DNA of 64,000 nt from Reyranella soli (lineage in GTDB: Bacteria > Pseudomonadota > Alphaproteobacteria > Reyranellales > Reyranellaceae): contig NZ_BKAJ01000030.1 in NCBI RefSeq assembly GCF_007992495.1, positions 124,001 to 188,000 of the forward strand, in the 5' to 3' direction. The position numbers were made by a program, and so were the translations under genes. This document shows positions 1 through 8,257 of this stretch, piece by piece; the stretch's first letter is position 1; every line of letters starts with the position of its first letter. Under the pieces are notes generated by a model. It was not told where the DNA came from and did not search any database. It saw only the letters and a program-made list of their open reading frames with translations.

Positions 1-150
1 GCGATCTACCAGGCCATCCTCGACAACGACTACAACCTCGCTTTGGTCGGTCTGCTGATCGCCACGCTGGCCACCATGCTGGGCAACCTTTTAGCCGACC
101 TCGCCTACGCCTGGGTCGACCCGCGCGTGTCGATCGAGCAGAGCGCATGA
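1..150 (+). CDS. ABC transporter permease, C-terminal fragment (DppB/OppB type)
   Basis: Only the last 49 codons and the stop are inside the window. The fragment has one hydrophobic segment (ALVGLLIATLATMLGNLLADLAY) followed by the ending AWVDPRVSI, which is the usual C-terminus of DppB/OppB-type permeases of peptide/nickel ABC importers. Its stop overlaps the start of the next permease in an ATGA (147-150), so the two are translationally coupled. The identification rests on the C-terminal pattern and on the neighbour; the rest of the operon lies upstream, outside the window. Confidence 0.8.
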   Translation, partial: AIYQAILDNDYNLALVGLLIATLATMLGNLLADLAYAWVDPRVSIEQSA

Positions 151-1082
151 CCGACACCGCCTCCGGCCCGTCCTCGGGACCATCGGCCAGCCCGGGATGG
201 CTGGTATGGACCCGCCTGATACGCCATCGCCTGGCGCTGGCTTCGCTGATCTTCCTGCTGGTGCTGCTCGTCCTGTCGCTCGCCGCCCCGTGGATCGCCG
301 ACTGGCGCGGCATCGACCCCACCGCGACCGACCTCTTCCGCCGCTTCGAGCCGCCCTCGGCCGAGCATTGGCTGGGCACCGACGATCTCGGCCGCGATCT
401 CTTCCAGCGCCTGCTCGACGGCGGACGCGTGTCGCTGCTGGTCGGCGTTTCGGGTGCGCTCCTGTCGGCGGTCATCGGCGCCCTGATCGGCGTTCTAGCG
501 GGCTATCTCGGCGGCCGGCTCGACGCGGTGCTGATGCGCGTCACCGACGGCGTGATCGCGCTCCCCATGCTGCCGTTGCTGATCGTCCTGGCCGCGGTCG
601 ATCCGCGCAAGATCGGCGTGCCGGTCGAGATCGCGCAGTCGGAGACCTTCTCGCTCTATCGCATCGTCTTCATCGTGTCGCTGACCGGCTGGACGACCGT
701 GGCGCGCCTGGTGCGCGCCGAGACGCTGTCGCTGAAAGCCCGCGACTTCACCCGCGCCGCCAGGGCGCTGGGCGCGCGGCCCGAGCGCATCATGTTCCGC
801 CACATCCTGCCCAACGCCGCGGGCTCGCTGGTGGTCGCCACGACACTGTCGATCGGCTCGCTCGTCCTGCTCGAATCGACGCTGTCCTTCCTCGGCCTCG
901 GCACCCAGCCGCCGGCGGCGAGCTGGGGCAACATGCTGACCGGTGCGCAGGAGCTGCTGCAGCAGGCGCCCGTGCTGGCGCTGCTGCCGGGCCTCATGAT
1001 CTTCGTCACCGTGATCGCCTTCAATTTCCTGGGCGACGGCCTGCAGGACGCCCTCGATCCTAGAAGCGAGAGACGTTTGTAG
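147..1082 (+). CDS. ABC transporter permease, DppC/OppC type
   Basis: A 311-aa inner-membrane subunit of a peptide/opine/nickel-type importer. An N-terminal hydrophobic helix near residues 30-50 is followed by the family motif HWLGTDDLGRDLFQRLLDGG (about 72-91), typical of the OppC_N region, and then by several membrane segments. The EAA loop that docks on the ATPases is visible as AARALGARPERIMFRHILPN near residues 203-222. The start overlaps the stop of the upstream permease by 4 bases. No binding protein or ATPase follows; after the stop there is a palindromic repeat and then an opposing gene, so this is the last gene of its operon. The substrate cannot be read from the sequence. Confidence 0.92.
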   Translation: MTDTASGPSSGPSASPGWLVWTRLIRHRLALASLIFLLVLLVLSLAAPWIADWRGIDPTATDLFRRFEPPSAEHWLGTDDLGRDLFQRLLDGGRVSLLVGVSGALLSAVIGALIGVLAGYLGGRLDAVLMRVTDGVIALPMLPLLIVLAAVDPRKIGVPVEIAQSETFSLYRIVFIVSLTGWTTVARLVRAETLSLKARDFTRAARALGARPERIMFRHILPNAAGSLVVATTLSIGSLVLLESTLSFLGLGTQPPAASWGNMLTGAQELLQQAPVLALLPGLMIFVTVIAFNFLGDGLQDALDPRSERRL

Positions 1083-1089
1083 AGTCTTC

Positions 1090-1162
1090 TCTTCCGGACT
1101 GCGCGCATCTTGCGCGCTCAAGCTCATGAGGGCGCTGGAAGCGCGCGGTCCGGAAGACATGA
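1090..1162. repeat. 73-bp palindromic intergenic repeat, copy 1
   Basis: This 73-bp segment is the inverted copy of 2816-2888, with three mismatches by eye. Each copy is itself an imperfect hairpin: TCCGGACTGCGCGC at one end pairs with GCGCGCGGTCCGGA at the other. It lies between two convergent genes (stops at 1082 and 1164) and could fold as a terminator on either strand. Confidence 0.85.
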
Positions 1163-1163
1163 G

Positions 1164-2138
1164 TCAGGCGATCTCCAGGATCGTCTTGCCCATGCCACGG
1201 CCGCTCTGCGCCCAGGCCATCGCCTCGGCGAAATCGGTGAAAGCGAACTTGCGACCCACGGCCGGGGAAAGCCGGCCCTCGCCTGCCCAGGCGATCAGCT
1301 CCTCCAGCTCGGCCGCCGCCTTGGTGCGTTCGAACAGAACGAACTGACGGACGTCGACGCCGACCAGGGCCGCTCCCTTCATCAGCGGGAGATTGACGCG
1401 CAGGCGCGGGATCTCGCCGCCGACGAAGCCGACGACGAGATGCCGTCCGCGCCAGGCGAGCGAGCGGAAGGCCGGCTCGAACAACGGCCCGCACAACGGG
1501 TCGAACACCACGTCCGGTCCGCCGCCGTTGCAGGCCTCCTTCAATCGCTCGCGCCATCCCTCGACGGCACTGTCGAGGACGCGATCGGCACCTCCTTCTC
1601 GCGCGAAGGCGCGCTTTTCCTCGGTCGAGGCCACGGCGATCACCTCGGCACCCAAAAACTTGCCGATCTGCACGGCGGCGATGCCGACGCCGCCGGCGGC
1701 CCCCAGCACGAGCAGGCGCTCGCCCTTCTGCAGGTTGGCGCGGTCGCGTAGCCCGTGCAGCGCCGTGAGGTAGTTGAGCCGCAGGCTCGCCGCACTCGCG
1801 AAGGGCAGCTTATCGGGGATGCGGAACACGCCCTCGCGCGGCGCCACGGCGTACTCGGCGAAGCCGCCTTGGGCGGCCGCCAGGACGCGATCGCCGACCG
1901 CAAGGCCCGTGACGCCGGCGCCGACCGCCGAGACCGTGCCGGCGATCTCCTGGCCGGGCGTATGGGGCAGCGCCGGCTTCACCTGGTAGCCGCCCAGCGC
2001 CACTAAAACATCAACGTAGCCGATGCCGCAGGCGGCGACCTTGATCTGGACCTGGCCAGGACCGGCCTGCGGCGCATCGCGTTCGGCAATCCGATAATCC
2101 GAAATCGTGTTCAGCGCAGTCCCGCGTACGTATCTCAC
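1164..2138 (-). CDS. NADPH:quinone oxidoreductase-like, zinc-independent MDR alcohol dehydrogenase family
   Basis: A 324-aa cytosolic medium-chain reductase. The N-terminal GroES-like part contains PGQEIAGTVSAVGAGVTGLAVGDRVLA, and the Rossmann part contains LVLGAAGGVGIAAVQIGKFL for NADP binding. The structural-zinc cysteines are absent, as in quinone oxidoreductases and enoyl-ACP reductase relatives. The frame stays open to 2342, but a GTG at 2138 starts the protein at RYVRGTALNTISDYRI, matches the usual length of about 325 aa, and avoids overlap with the divergent gene at 2228. The substrate is unknown. The gene and its divergent neighbour are flanked by inverted copies of the 73-bp repeat. 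Confidence 0.85.
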   Translation of the reverse strand: MRYVRGTALNTISDYRIAERDAPQAGPGQVQIKVAACGIGYVDVLVALGGYQVKPALPHTPGQEIAGTVSAVGAGVTGLAVGDRVLAAAQGGFAEYAVAPREGVFRIPDKLPFASAASLRLNYLTALHGLRDRANLQKGERLLVLGAAGGVGIAAVQIGKFLGAEVIAVASTEEKRAFAREGGADRVLDSAVEGWRERLKEACNGGGPDVVFDPLCGPLFEPAFRSLAWRGRHLVVGFVGGEIPRLRVNLPLMKGAALVGVDVRQFVLFERTKAAAELEELIAWAGEGRLSPAVGRKFAFTDFAEAMAWAQSGRGMGKTILEIA

Positions 2139-2227
2139 CTGAAAACTCCGACCATGCGTACCGCACCGACCGTAGCAGGTGACGGCCCCCGAGGGCGCGC
2201 GGTAAAAAGCCTGGGGGAGACCATTCC

Positions 2228-2797
2228 ATGATGAGCAAATTCCTGTGCGGCTTCGCCGTCGCGGCTTCGGCATTGATGGTGGCTGACCAAGCCGCCGGCC
2301 AGGACACGCCGCGCTGGTACGGCATCGATTGCAGCCACTCACGCATCACGGTGCCGGCTGGCCTGAAGTGCAGCACGACACAGAACTACGCCGGCGGCGA
2401 GCACAGCTGGGGTGGCGATGCCGGCGGCACCTTCCGCGGCTGGATGGCGAGCGGCGCCGGCGTCTTCTACTATCTGGTCGAGGCGACCAGCCTGGGCGCC
2501 GGCCTGATGGAAAGCGCCTCACTGAAGCAGGCGATCCGCTCCGAGATGCGCGACGGCAACAGCCTCGCCAACTTCTCATCGCTCGGCAATCGCGGCGGCG
2601 CCGACTACATGACTTTCACCGGTGGCTCGGGCGACGCCTGCGTCGGCATCCGACGCTACGGCCCCGCGCAGGGAGCCGGCTACCAGTGGATCCTTTATGG
2701 CGTGCGCTGCGAGCCGCGCGGCCGGCCGCTCACCGATGCCGAGATCGACGGTTTCATTGGCGGAGCGACCTACCGAGGCCCATCAGCGGCCGGCTGA
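2228..2797 (+). CDS. Secreted hypothetical protein
   Basis: A 189-aa protein with a signal peptide: MMSKF, then a hydrophobic stretch to about residue 22 and a probable cut after AAG near residue 24. The mature part is rich in Gly and aromatic residues and has five cysteines (in DCSHS, KCSTT, DACVG, VRCEP), probably forming disulfides in the periplasm. I do not recognise the family. A purine-rich GGGGGAGA about 8 bases before the ATG supports this start. It is transcribed divergently from the quinone oxidoreductase across an 89-bp gap. Confidence 0.7.
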   Translation: MMSKFLCGFAVAASALMVADQAAGQDTPRWYGIDCSHSRITVPAGLKCSTTQNYAGGEHSWGGDAGGTFRGWMASGAGVFYYLVEATSLGAGLMESASLKQAIRSEMRDGNSLANFSSLGNRGGADYMTFTGGSGDACVGIRRYGPAQGAGYQWILYGVRCEPRGRPLTDAEIDGFIGGATYRGPSAAG

Positions 2798-2815
2798 CTC
2801 ATTGCTGGGGGCGCG

Positions 2816-2888
2816 TCATGTCTTCTGGACCGCGCGCTTCCAGCGCGCTCATGAGCTTGAGCGCGCAAGATGCGCGCGGTCCGGAAGA
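2816..2888. repeat. 73-bp palindromic intergenic repeat, copy 2
   Basis: Inverted partner of 1090-1162 (70 of 73 positions identical by eye). It contains CCGCGCGCTTCCAGCGCGC and the matching GCGCGCGGTCC, so it forms a GC-rich hairpin. It lies behind the secreted-protein gene and before the stop of the convergent dioxygenase gene. A short second hairpin (cttacggcggagtttactccgcc region, about 2909-2931) follows at once and may add to termination. Confidence 0.85.
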
Positions 2889-2955
2889 GCATGAGAAGAC
2901 GCGCCACTTACGGCGGAGTTTACTCCGCCTCTAGTGGCGCGCCCCCAGCGAAGAG

Positions 2956-4029
2956 CTAGGCATAGGCGGGCGTGAACGGGTCGAGCGGGATGATCGACTC
3001 GCGATCTGTCGGCACTCCACCACGCTTCGTGCCGACCTCGATGTTGATCCACTTCTCCGCCATGTGCGGCGGCAGGATCCGGCCGTCGGGCAGTGATAGC
3101 CACATCCGTATCAGGTGGCGCTTCGGCCATCCCTCGGCACTGGGCCCGTCAGCGTATTCGGTGCGCGAGTGGAAGACGATGTGGTTCTGCAGGAACTGCA
3201 TGTCGCCCGGCTCGAAGTGCAGCTTCAGGCAGAACCGCTCCTCCTCGCAGATATCGTAGTAGACATCAAGCGCCTCCCGCTGCGCGTTCGACATGCGCGG
3301 TGCGTCGGGGAAACGCGTCATCGACTCGATATACTGCCGGATCGGCGAATAGCCGGTGAACTGGCCGCGATGCCAGGAGAAGAGCGGCATGCCGAACCAC
3401 GGCTGCTTGCCCGCCGGCACCTCGCCGCGGCGGTCCATGTAGATCGGCTTGTAGAGCTCGGGCAGCAGGTCGGGTCGCCTCCGCATCAATTCGTCGTGCA
3501 CGGCGATGCCGCTCACGATCCTGCTCTCGCCGCCCGTCCTGGCGCGGTTGATGCAAAGCAGTCCCACGACATCGCAGGAATCGGTGTGGAAGCAGAGCTC
3601 GGCCGTGCTCTGGGTCAGCCGCCTGTCGTGATGCTGCTCGGTGTCGCCGACATCGATGACATGGCCCACGACATGACCGTTGCGGTTCTGGGTGATCGGG
3701 TCGCCGATGTGGCGGCTGAGCCCCCAGTAGATGCGGATCAGCGTCTCGCGGTCGTAGCGCTCGACCGGCAGCCCCTTGATGTAGCCGAAGCCGAGGCCTG
3801 AGCGGATCTGCGCCCTGAGCGCGCCGAGACGCGTCGTCAGCCGGTCGAGCGGAAAGTCGTCGCGCTCGATCTCCTGGATGCCGAGCCCGCGCTGGCGCGT
3901 CGCGCGCACGGCGGCGTCGATCTCGGCGACGTCGGACTCGCCCAGCCGGCAAACCCAGTCGTCGCGCAGCATGACCTGCGGCACGGTCCAGGCGGAGCTG
4001 CCGCCGATCGGTGTTTTGGGCATATCCAT
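2956..4029 (-). CDS. TauD/TfdA-family Fe(II)/2-oxoglutarate dioxygenase
   Basis: A 357-aa protein with the double-stranded beta-helix iron site: the HxD pair is H148/D150 in CFHTDSCDV, the distal His is H287 in NHIVFHSRTEY, and the 2-oxoglutarate-binding arginine is R304 or R308 in RHLIRMWLSLP. It is longer than classical TauD and resembles the dioxygenase encoded at 52426-53451, including the FGYIKGLPVE motif before the fold. The family hydroxylates small organic substrates, often with C-S, C-N or C-O cleavage; the substrate here is unknown. AAGGAG lies 7 bases before the ATG at 4029. It is divergent from the LysR gene at 4129, which probably controls it. Confidence 0.88.
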   Translation of the reverse strand: MDMPKTPIGGSSAWTVPQVMLRDDWVCRLGESDVAEIDAAVRATRQRGLGIQEIERDDFPLDRLTTRLGALRAQIRSGLGFGYIKGLPVERYDRETLIRIYWGLSRHIGDPITQNRNGHVVGHVIDVGDTEQHHDRRLTQSTAELCFHTDSCDVVGLLCINRARTGGESRIVSGIAVHDELMRRRPDLLPELYKPIYMDRRGEVPAGKQPWFGMPLFSWHRGQFTGYSPIRQYIESMTRFPDAPRMSNAQREALDVYYDICEEERFCLKLHFEPGDMQFLQNHIVFHSRTEYADGPSAEGWPKRHLIRMWLSLPDGRILPPHMAEKWINIEVGTKRGGVPTDRESIIPLDPFTPAYA

Positions 4030-4078
4030 GCGGGACTCCTTGGTTTGCGGGGCCCTGAGGATCGCGCATCCAGGATCA

Positions 4079-4118
4079 TTTCAGAAATTGTTGTTTCTGA
4101 TTGAAATCATTTCTGAAA
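4079..4118. promoter_or_regulatory. LysR-type operator, three half-site pairs
   Basis: The 99-bp gap between the divergent dioxygenase and LysR genes holds TTTCAGAAA at 4079-4087 and its exact reverse complement TTTCTGAAA at 4110-4118. Between them at 4094-4106 is TTTCTGATTGAAA, itself a TTTC-n5-GAAA dyad. The dyad array ends 10 bases before the LysR start codon, which fits autoregulation and control of the dioxygenase. The stretch is also clearly AT-rich compared with its surroundings. Confidence 0.7.
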
Positions 4119-4128
4119 CTATGAGGCC

Positions 4129-5040
4129 ATGGCCCCTGCCCGCCGCCATCTCCCGAGCCTCGAGCGGCTTCGCGCCCTGCGCGAGGTCGCCCGCCTGGGA
4201 GGATTCTCGTCGGCCGCCAAGGCTCTCGGTCTCACCCAGCCCGCGGTCAGCAACCACATCCGCCTGCTCGAGCAGCAACTGGGCACGAAGCTCCTCGAAC
4301 GCATCGGCAAGACGGCGCGGCCGACGCCGGAAGGCGACACCCTGATCGCGGCGAGCTCGCGCGCCTTCGCCGAGATCGATCGGGCGATGGACGAGATCGC
4401 CCGCGCCAAGGCCGCCGTTTCCGGTCCTCTCGTGCTGGCGACAGGCGCCACCGCGACCACGCACTTGCTGCCGCCGGTCATGGCCGACCTCCGTCTGCGC
4501 CATCCCGGCATCGACCTCAGGGTCATCACCGGCAATACCGTCGACCTGATCCCGGGCCTGCTCGACGGCTCGACCGATCTCGGCCTGGTCACCGCGCCGG
4601 TGCGCCATCGCCATCTGCGCACCAGGTTCTTCTTCCACGACCGGCTGGTGTGCATCGCACCGCCGGGCCAGGCGCCGGCCACCCGCACGATCCGGCCGCG
4701 CGACCTCGAGGGCCGCCAGCTCTTCCTCTACGACCGCGGCGGCACCATCCGGCGCGCCGCCGACACCTGGCTCGGCGCAACTGACCGCAAGCGCATCCGC
4801 GTCAGCGACATCGGCAGCGCCGAGGCGATGACGGCGTTCGTCGCCGCGGGTCTGGGCTGGGCGATCGTCTCGGAAGTCGCGGCACGCGAAGCGGCAGCTG
4901 CCGGCCGGATCGACCTCTTCGGGCTGGCGCCGCCGCTGTTCCGCGATCTCGTCCTGGTGTGGCGAGCCGACCGCGCGACACGGCCGGTCATCGCCGCGGC
5001 CCTTGCCGTCTTCACCAGCAACGCCCGTGTTCACGAATAA
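4129..5040 (+). CDS. LysR-family transcriptional regulator
   Basis: A 303-aa protein with the LysR winged helix-turn-helix at residues 6-65 (LERLRALREVARLGG, then LGLTQPAVSNHIRLLEQQLG, ending in TARPTPEG) and a two-lobed effector-binding domain from about residue 90. The length is normal for the family. It is encoded divergently from the dioxygenase at 2956-4029 with a palindrome array between them, the standard arrangement for a LysR activator and its target. The co-inducer is probably the dioxygenase substrate or product; this is inference. Confidence 0.92.
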   Translation: MAPARRHLPSLERLRALREVARLGGFSSAAKALGLTQPAVSNHIRLLEQQLGTKLLERIGKTARPTPEGDTLIAASSRAFAEIDRAMDEIARAKAAVSGPLVLATGATATTHLLPPVMADLRLRHPGIDLRVITGNTVDLIPGLLDGSTDLGLVTAPVRHRHLRTRFFFHDRLVCIAPPGQAPATRTIRPRDLEGRQLFLYDRGGTIRRAADTWLGATDRKRIRVSDIGSAEAMTAFVAAGLGWAIVSEVAAREAAAAGRIDLFGLAPPLFRDLVLVWRADRATRPVIAAALAVFTSNARVHE

Positions 5041-5137
5041 AGGCAAAAACTGGGCAGACGATAGGCTACGGAACCGTCTTGCATTGGAGTCTCAAGATCG
5101 AGCAATAAGGGATTGCCCCTCTTAAGGAAAAACAAAG

Positions 5138-5671
5138 ATGCAGAAACAGTTGCTTCCGCTATTTGTCTTGTGCGCTTTGTCTCTTGCGGCCTGTGACCCG
5201 ACCCCACCTGAGAAGAAGATCTCGGCCGACTATCAGGCACCCGTCACGGCTGTCGCCCCTCCCACCAACCTCCGCTCGGTCTGCTACAACGACACGGACC
5301 TCAGCGCCTTTCGCGTCCGCATGGTCCAGCAGCAGCTCGTCGTCGCCGCCCTCCAGTGCAAGGGCGCCAATGGCAAGATCTATCTCGACGACGAGTACGC
5401 CGCCTTCATCAAGAAGTTCAGTCCCGAGCTTTCGAGCAACGCCAACGAGCTGAAATCCCTGGTCAAGCGCAAGAAGGCCAACCTCGACGTCATGGTCACC
5501 GAGATCGCCAATCGAACGGCCCAGCGGCCGGTCCACGACCACGAATTCTGTTCGCGATATCAGCGCGCCTTCGACTGGGCACTGTTCGCCGAGGTGACGT
5601 CACTCACCCAGGTTCCGGCGCCCTACGATCTCGGACCCGAGATGAAGGTCTTTCCCTGCCCGAAGGGCTGA
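5138..5671 (+). CDS. Hypothetical lipoprotein
   Basis: A 177-aa protein with a lipoprotein signal: MQKQLLPLFVLCALSLAAC, with the lipobox LAAC placing the lipidated cysteine at residue 19. The next residue is Asp, which in enteric bacteria would keep the protein in the inner membrane; this rule is less certain in alphaproteobacteria. The mature part is mixed helical with four more cysteines. No known domain recognised. AAGGAAAAACAAAG precedes the ATG. It is a single gene, convergent with the dioxygenase at 5685 with only 13 bases between stops. Confidence 0.72.
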   Translation: MQKQLLPLFVLCALSLAACDPTPPEKKISADYQAPVTAVAPPTNLRSVCYNDTDLSAFRVRMVQQQLVVAALQCKGANGKIYLDDEYAAFIKKFSPELSSNANELKSLVKRKKANLDVMVTEIANRTAQRPVHDHEFCSRYQRAFDWALFAEVTSLTQVPAPYDLGPEMKVFPCPKG

Positions 5672-5684
5672 AAATCTTCCGGAC

Positions 5685-6686
5685 CTACGCCGGCACCTGC
5701 TCGCGCGGCATCCAGCTGCGCGCTTCGCCCTCGTAGATCGCGCCCGGATTGCCGCGCACCGTCGTGCGCCACATCATGCGCTGCTCCGTGTCGCCGTCAT
5801 ACCATGTGGCGGCATGGACCAGGCAGCGATTGTCCCACACCACCAGGTCACCCACCGTCCATTCGTGGGCGTAGACGAACTCCGGCCGCGTGTAGTGCGC
5901 CATCAGCTCATCGAGCAGCGCGGCGCCCTCGCCGCGCGGGCCGGGCTCCATGCCGACGAACGGGCCGTCGACCCAGTCCATCTGGCCCCATTCGCAGACA
6001 TAGAGCGCAGGCCTGCCGGTCACTGGATGGATGCGCACGACGGGCTGCGGCTGCGAGCGCGCAGTCGGCGCCTGCTCGATGTCGGTGCGGCCGGCCAGCG
6101 CGCCCTCGCGCGAGCGCGCCGTGCCCGGCTGGCAATGCAGGCCCTGCAGCCCGTGGACCTTCGCCTTCAGGTGAGCCGGCAGGGCGGCGTAGGCCGCCGT
6201 GCCGTCGGCGAACAGCGTTTGGCCGCGGTCGCGGGCGACCGGCGTCACGGCATAGAACAGCGAGATGTCGGGTGGCGGCCGGCGATAGCTCTGGTCGGTG
6301 TGCCAGCCCTTGCGATGCGGATACTGCACCGGCAGACGGCCGTCAGGTGTCGTTGGCGGATCGGGCCGCCGGGGCGGCTTCCGGTTCACCGGCGCCATGT
6401 TCGACACCAGGAAGATCTCGGGCACCGTCGTGTGCACCGAGCTGCGCTGCGTGAGCGTGTAGCGATAGTCCTCGACCTCCGAGCCGAAGGCACGGCTGAG
6501 CGCCACCAGCAGCTCCGGCTTGTCGGCGATCTCCTGCAGGCCCGGGATCAGCATCAGGCCGTTGGCATCCGCCAGCACCCCCGGCAGGCCTTTGGGAATG
6601 CCTTCCGACAAGGACTCCGCCAGCCGGACTGTCGCGCCGAACGAAGCGCCGGCCAGAGGTTTGGTGACGTCAAAAGCAACACTCAT
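5685..6686 (-). CDS. TauD/TfdA-family dioxygenase
   Basis: A 333-aa Fe(II)/2-oxoglutarate-dependent dioxygenase. The metal triad is visible as H129/D131 (GWHTDQSY) and H291 (WDNRCLVHAATWYDGD), with R303 or R307 (QRMMWRTTVRG) for 2-oxoglutarate. The WDNR...H block and the sequence VRIHPVTGRPALYV are characteristic of TauD/TfdA, so the fold is certain; the substrate (sulfonate, aryloxyalkanoate or another acid) is not. It has no linked transporter, is one of four family members in the window, and may form a unit with nothing else: the next minus-strand gene, 6722, is only 35 bases upstream of its start but encodes an unrelated DUF1801 protein. Confidence 0.9.
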   Translation of the reverse strand: MSVAFDVTKPLAGASFGATVRLAESLSEGIPKGLPGVLADANGLMLIPGLQEIADKPELLVALSRAFGSEVEDYRYTLTQRSSVHTTVPEIFLVSNMAPVNRKPPRRPDPPTTPDGRLPVQYPHRKGWHTDQSYRRPPPDISLFYAVTPVARDRGQTLFADGTAAYAALPAHLKAKVHGLQGLHCQPGTARSREGALAGRTDIEQAPTARSQPQPVVRIHPVTGRPALYVCEWGQMDWVDGPFVGMEPGPRGEGAALLDELMAHYTRPEFVYAHEWTVGDLVVWDNRCLVHAATWYDGDTEQRMMWRTTVRGNPGAIYEGEARSWMPREQVPA

Positions 6687-6721
6687 CGGACCACCTCCAG
6701 AGGGTCCATCCTAGAACAGAG

Positions 6722-7153
6722 TCAGGCACCGCCCCAACCCGGCAATCGACTGGCCTGCTTCACCCAGGCCGCGAAACGGGCTTCGTCGATGCGGTCGTCC
6801 TCGTGGATGTCGAGGTAGCGCACGTCCTTTTGCTTGGACTCGCCGGGCGGAACGGGATTGAGGGCGGCGCCGCGGAAGAAGCTGACCTTCACGTAGCGCG
6901 TGAAGCAGTGGAAGCTGAGAAACCAGCCCTGCCCTGCCATCCCGTAGAACGGCGAGTTCCATTTGACTGCTTTCTGCACGCCGGGAACGGCGCGGACGAT
7001 GAGCGCGTCGAGGCGGCGGCCGACGTCGCGCTTCCAGCCCGGCATGGCGGCGATGTAGGCCTGCACGGCGGCGTCGCCGTCAGCCTTGGCGATCTGAGGA
7101 TTGCCGCCTGAGAGGAGGATCGGCTTGGCACACTTCCTTGTCTTCATGGCCAT
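6722..7153 (-). CDS. DUF1801 (YdhG-like) domain protein
   Basis: A 143-aa cytosolic protein of the DUF1801/YdhG-like fold. Typical elements are the helix VQAYIAAMPGWKRDVGRRLDALI, the block VKWNSPFYGM and FFRGAALNP. The family is widespread and its biochemical role is unknown. ATG at 7153 or 7147 and GTG at 7162 are all possible starts; none has a good ribosome binding site, so 7153 is a compromise. A second family member lies at 10513-10908. The gene precedes the dioxygenase at 5685 with a 35-bp gap and could be cotranscribed with it. Confidence 0.8.
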   Translation of the reverse strand: MAMKTRKCAKPILLSGGNPQIAKADGDAAVQAYIAAMPGWKRDVGRRLDALIVRAVPGVQKAVKWNSPFYGMAGQGWFLSFHCFTRYVKVSFFRGAALNPVPPGESKQKDVRYLDIHEDDRIDEARFAAWVKQASRLPGWGGA

Positions 7154-7217
7154 TGCGTTCACCCGACTGATGGACGGATAACCGATCGACGATCTTAATC
7201 AATGAAGGGGTCTTGGG

Positions 7218-8237
7218 ATGCAGCGTACGGATTTCACGGCCATGAGCCGCCTGTCGGCCGACATCGACCTTTTAGCCGAAGGCAAGGCGACCGGGTTCGT
7301 GCGCGTGCCGCATTCGGTGCATCGCTCGGCCTATGGCTGGATTCCCATCCCCATCGTGCGCATCAAGAACGGCGACGGCCCCAGCGTGCTGATGCAGGCC
7401 GGCAACCATGGCGACGAATGGGAAGGCCAGATCGGCCTCGGCAACCTGATCCGTGCGCTGCAGCCGAAGGACATCAAGGGCCGGCTGGTCATCCTGCCCT
7501 CGGCCAACTTTCCGGCGGCGATGGAAGGTCGCCGCACCTCGCCGATCGACGAGGGCAACCTCAACCGCTCCTTCCCCGGCGACGCCGACGGCACCATCAC
7601 CCAGCAGATCGCCTATTTCATCGAACATGCCCTGCTGCCGGGCTTCGACTACAGCTTCGACTTCCATTCCGGCGGCAGCTCGCTCACCTACATCCCGAGT
7701 GCGCTCGCGCCCAAGCACGAGGATGAGGCGCGCCTGCAGAAGGTCATCGGCATGCTGAAAGCCTTCGGCGCCCCGGTGAGCTACCTCGCCTCGATGCCGC
7801 AGGGCGGCGGCAAGACCTTCACCTCGGCCTCGGCGCGCCAGGGCGTGATCTCCATGGGCACGGAGCTGGGCGGCGGCGGGCTGGTGACGCCGGGCTCGCT
7901 GAAAGTCGCCGAGGACGGCATGCGTCGCGTGCTGGCGCATATTGGCCTGCTGCAGGGGCCTGTGCCGGCGCCGACCAAGACGCGGCTGACCGAGATCGGC
8001 GGCGACGACTACTACGTCTATGCCACCGACGGCGGCCTGTTCGAGCCGCTGGTCGACCTCGGCGCCGAAGTGAAAGCAGGACAGCCCGCGGCGCGCATCC
8101 ATTTCCATCACACACCGTGGCGCGAGCCCGAGGTCGTGCCCTTCAAGCGCGACGGCCTGGTGCTGTGCAAGCGCGTGCCGGCGCGCTGCGAGCGCGGCGA
8201 CTGCCTGTTCCATCTGGCGACGGATGTTGCGGGATAG
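7218..8237 (+). CDS. Succinylglutamate desuccinylase/aspartoacylase-family zinc hydrolase
   Basis: A 339-aa M14-like metallohydrolase that cleaves an N-acyl group or amide from a small amino acid-like substrate. The zinc-binding motif is NHGDEWEGQIG near residue 57, with the third ligand in DFHSGG near residue 151 and the conserved EGNLNRSFPGD near 112. The C-terminal part (TDGGLFEPLVDLGAEVKAGQ) is the usual beta-rich lid. This subgroup includes deacylases such as DoeB and AstE-like proteins; I cannot choose a substrate. An IclR gene follows 20 bases downstream and probably regulates it, which fits a catabolic enzyme. Confidence 0.87.
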   Translation: MQRTDFTAMSRLSADIDLLAEGKATGFVRVPHSVHRSAYGWIPIPIVRIKNGDGPSVLMQAGNHGDEWEGQIGLGNLIRALQPKDIKGRLVILPSANFPAAMEGRRTSPIDEGNLNRSFPGDADGTITQQIAYFIEHALLPGFDYSFDFHSGGSSLTYIPSALAPKHEDEARLQKVIGMLKAFGAPVSYLASMPQGGGKTFTSASARQGVISMGTELGGGGLVTPGSLKVAEDGMRRVLAHIGLLQGPVPAPTKTRLTEIGGDDYYVYATDGGLFEPLVDLGAEVKAGQPAARIHFHHTPWREPEVVPFKRDGLVLCKRVPARCERGDCLFHLATDVAG

Positions 8238-8257
8238 AGAAACTCCAGCGCAAGGCC

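Noticed and set aside
2139..2342. N-terminal extension of the quinone oxidoreductase
   Set aside because: The extra 68 codons have no homology-like pattern, overlap the divergent secreted-protein gene and would exceed family length; GTG at 2138 is adequate.
1090..2888. Insertion sequence or composite transposon bounded by the 73-bp inverted repeats
   Set aside because: No transposase between them, no target duplication seen, and related palindromes occur elsewhere at gene ends.
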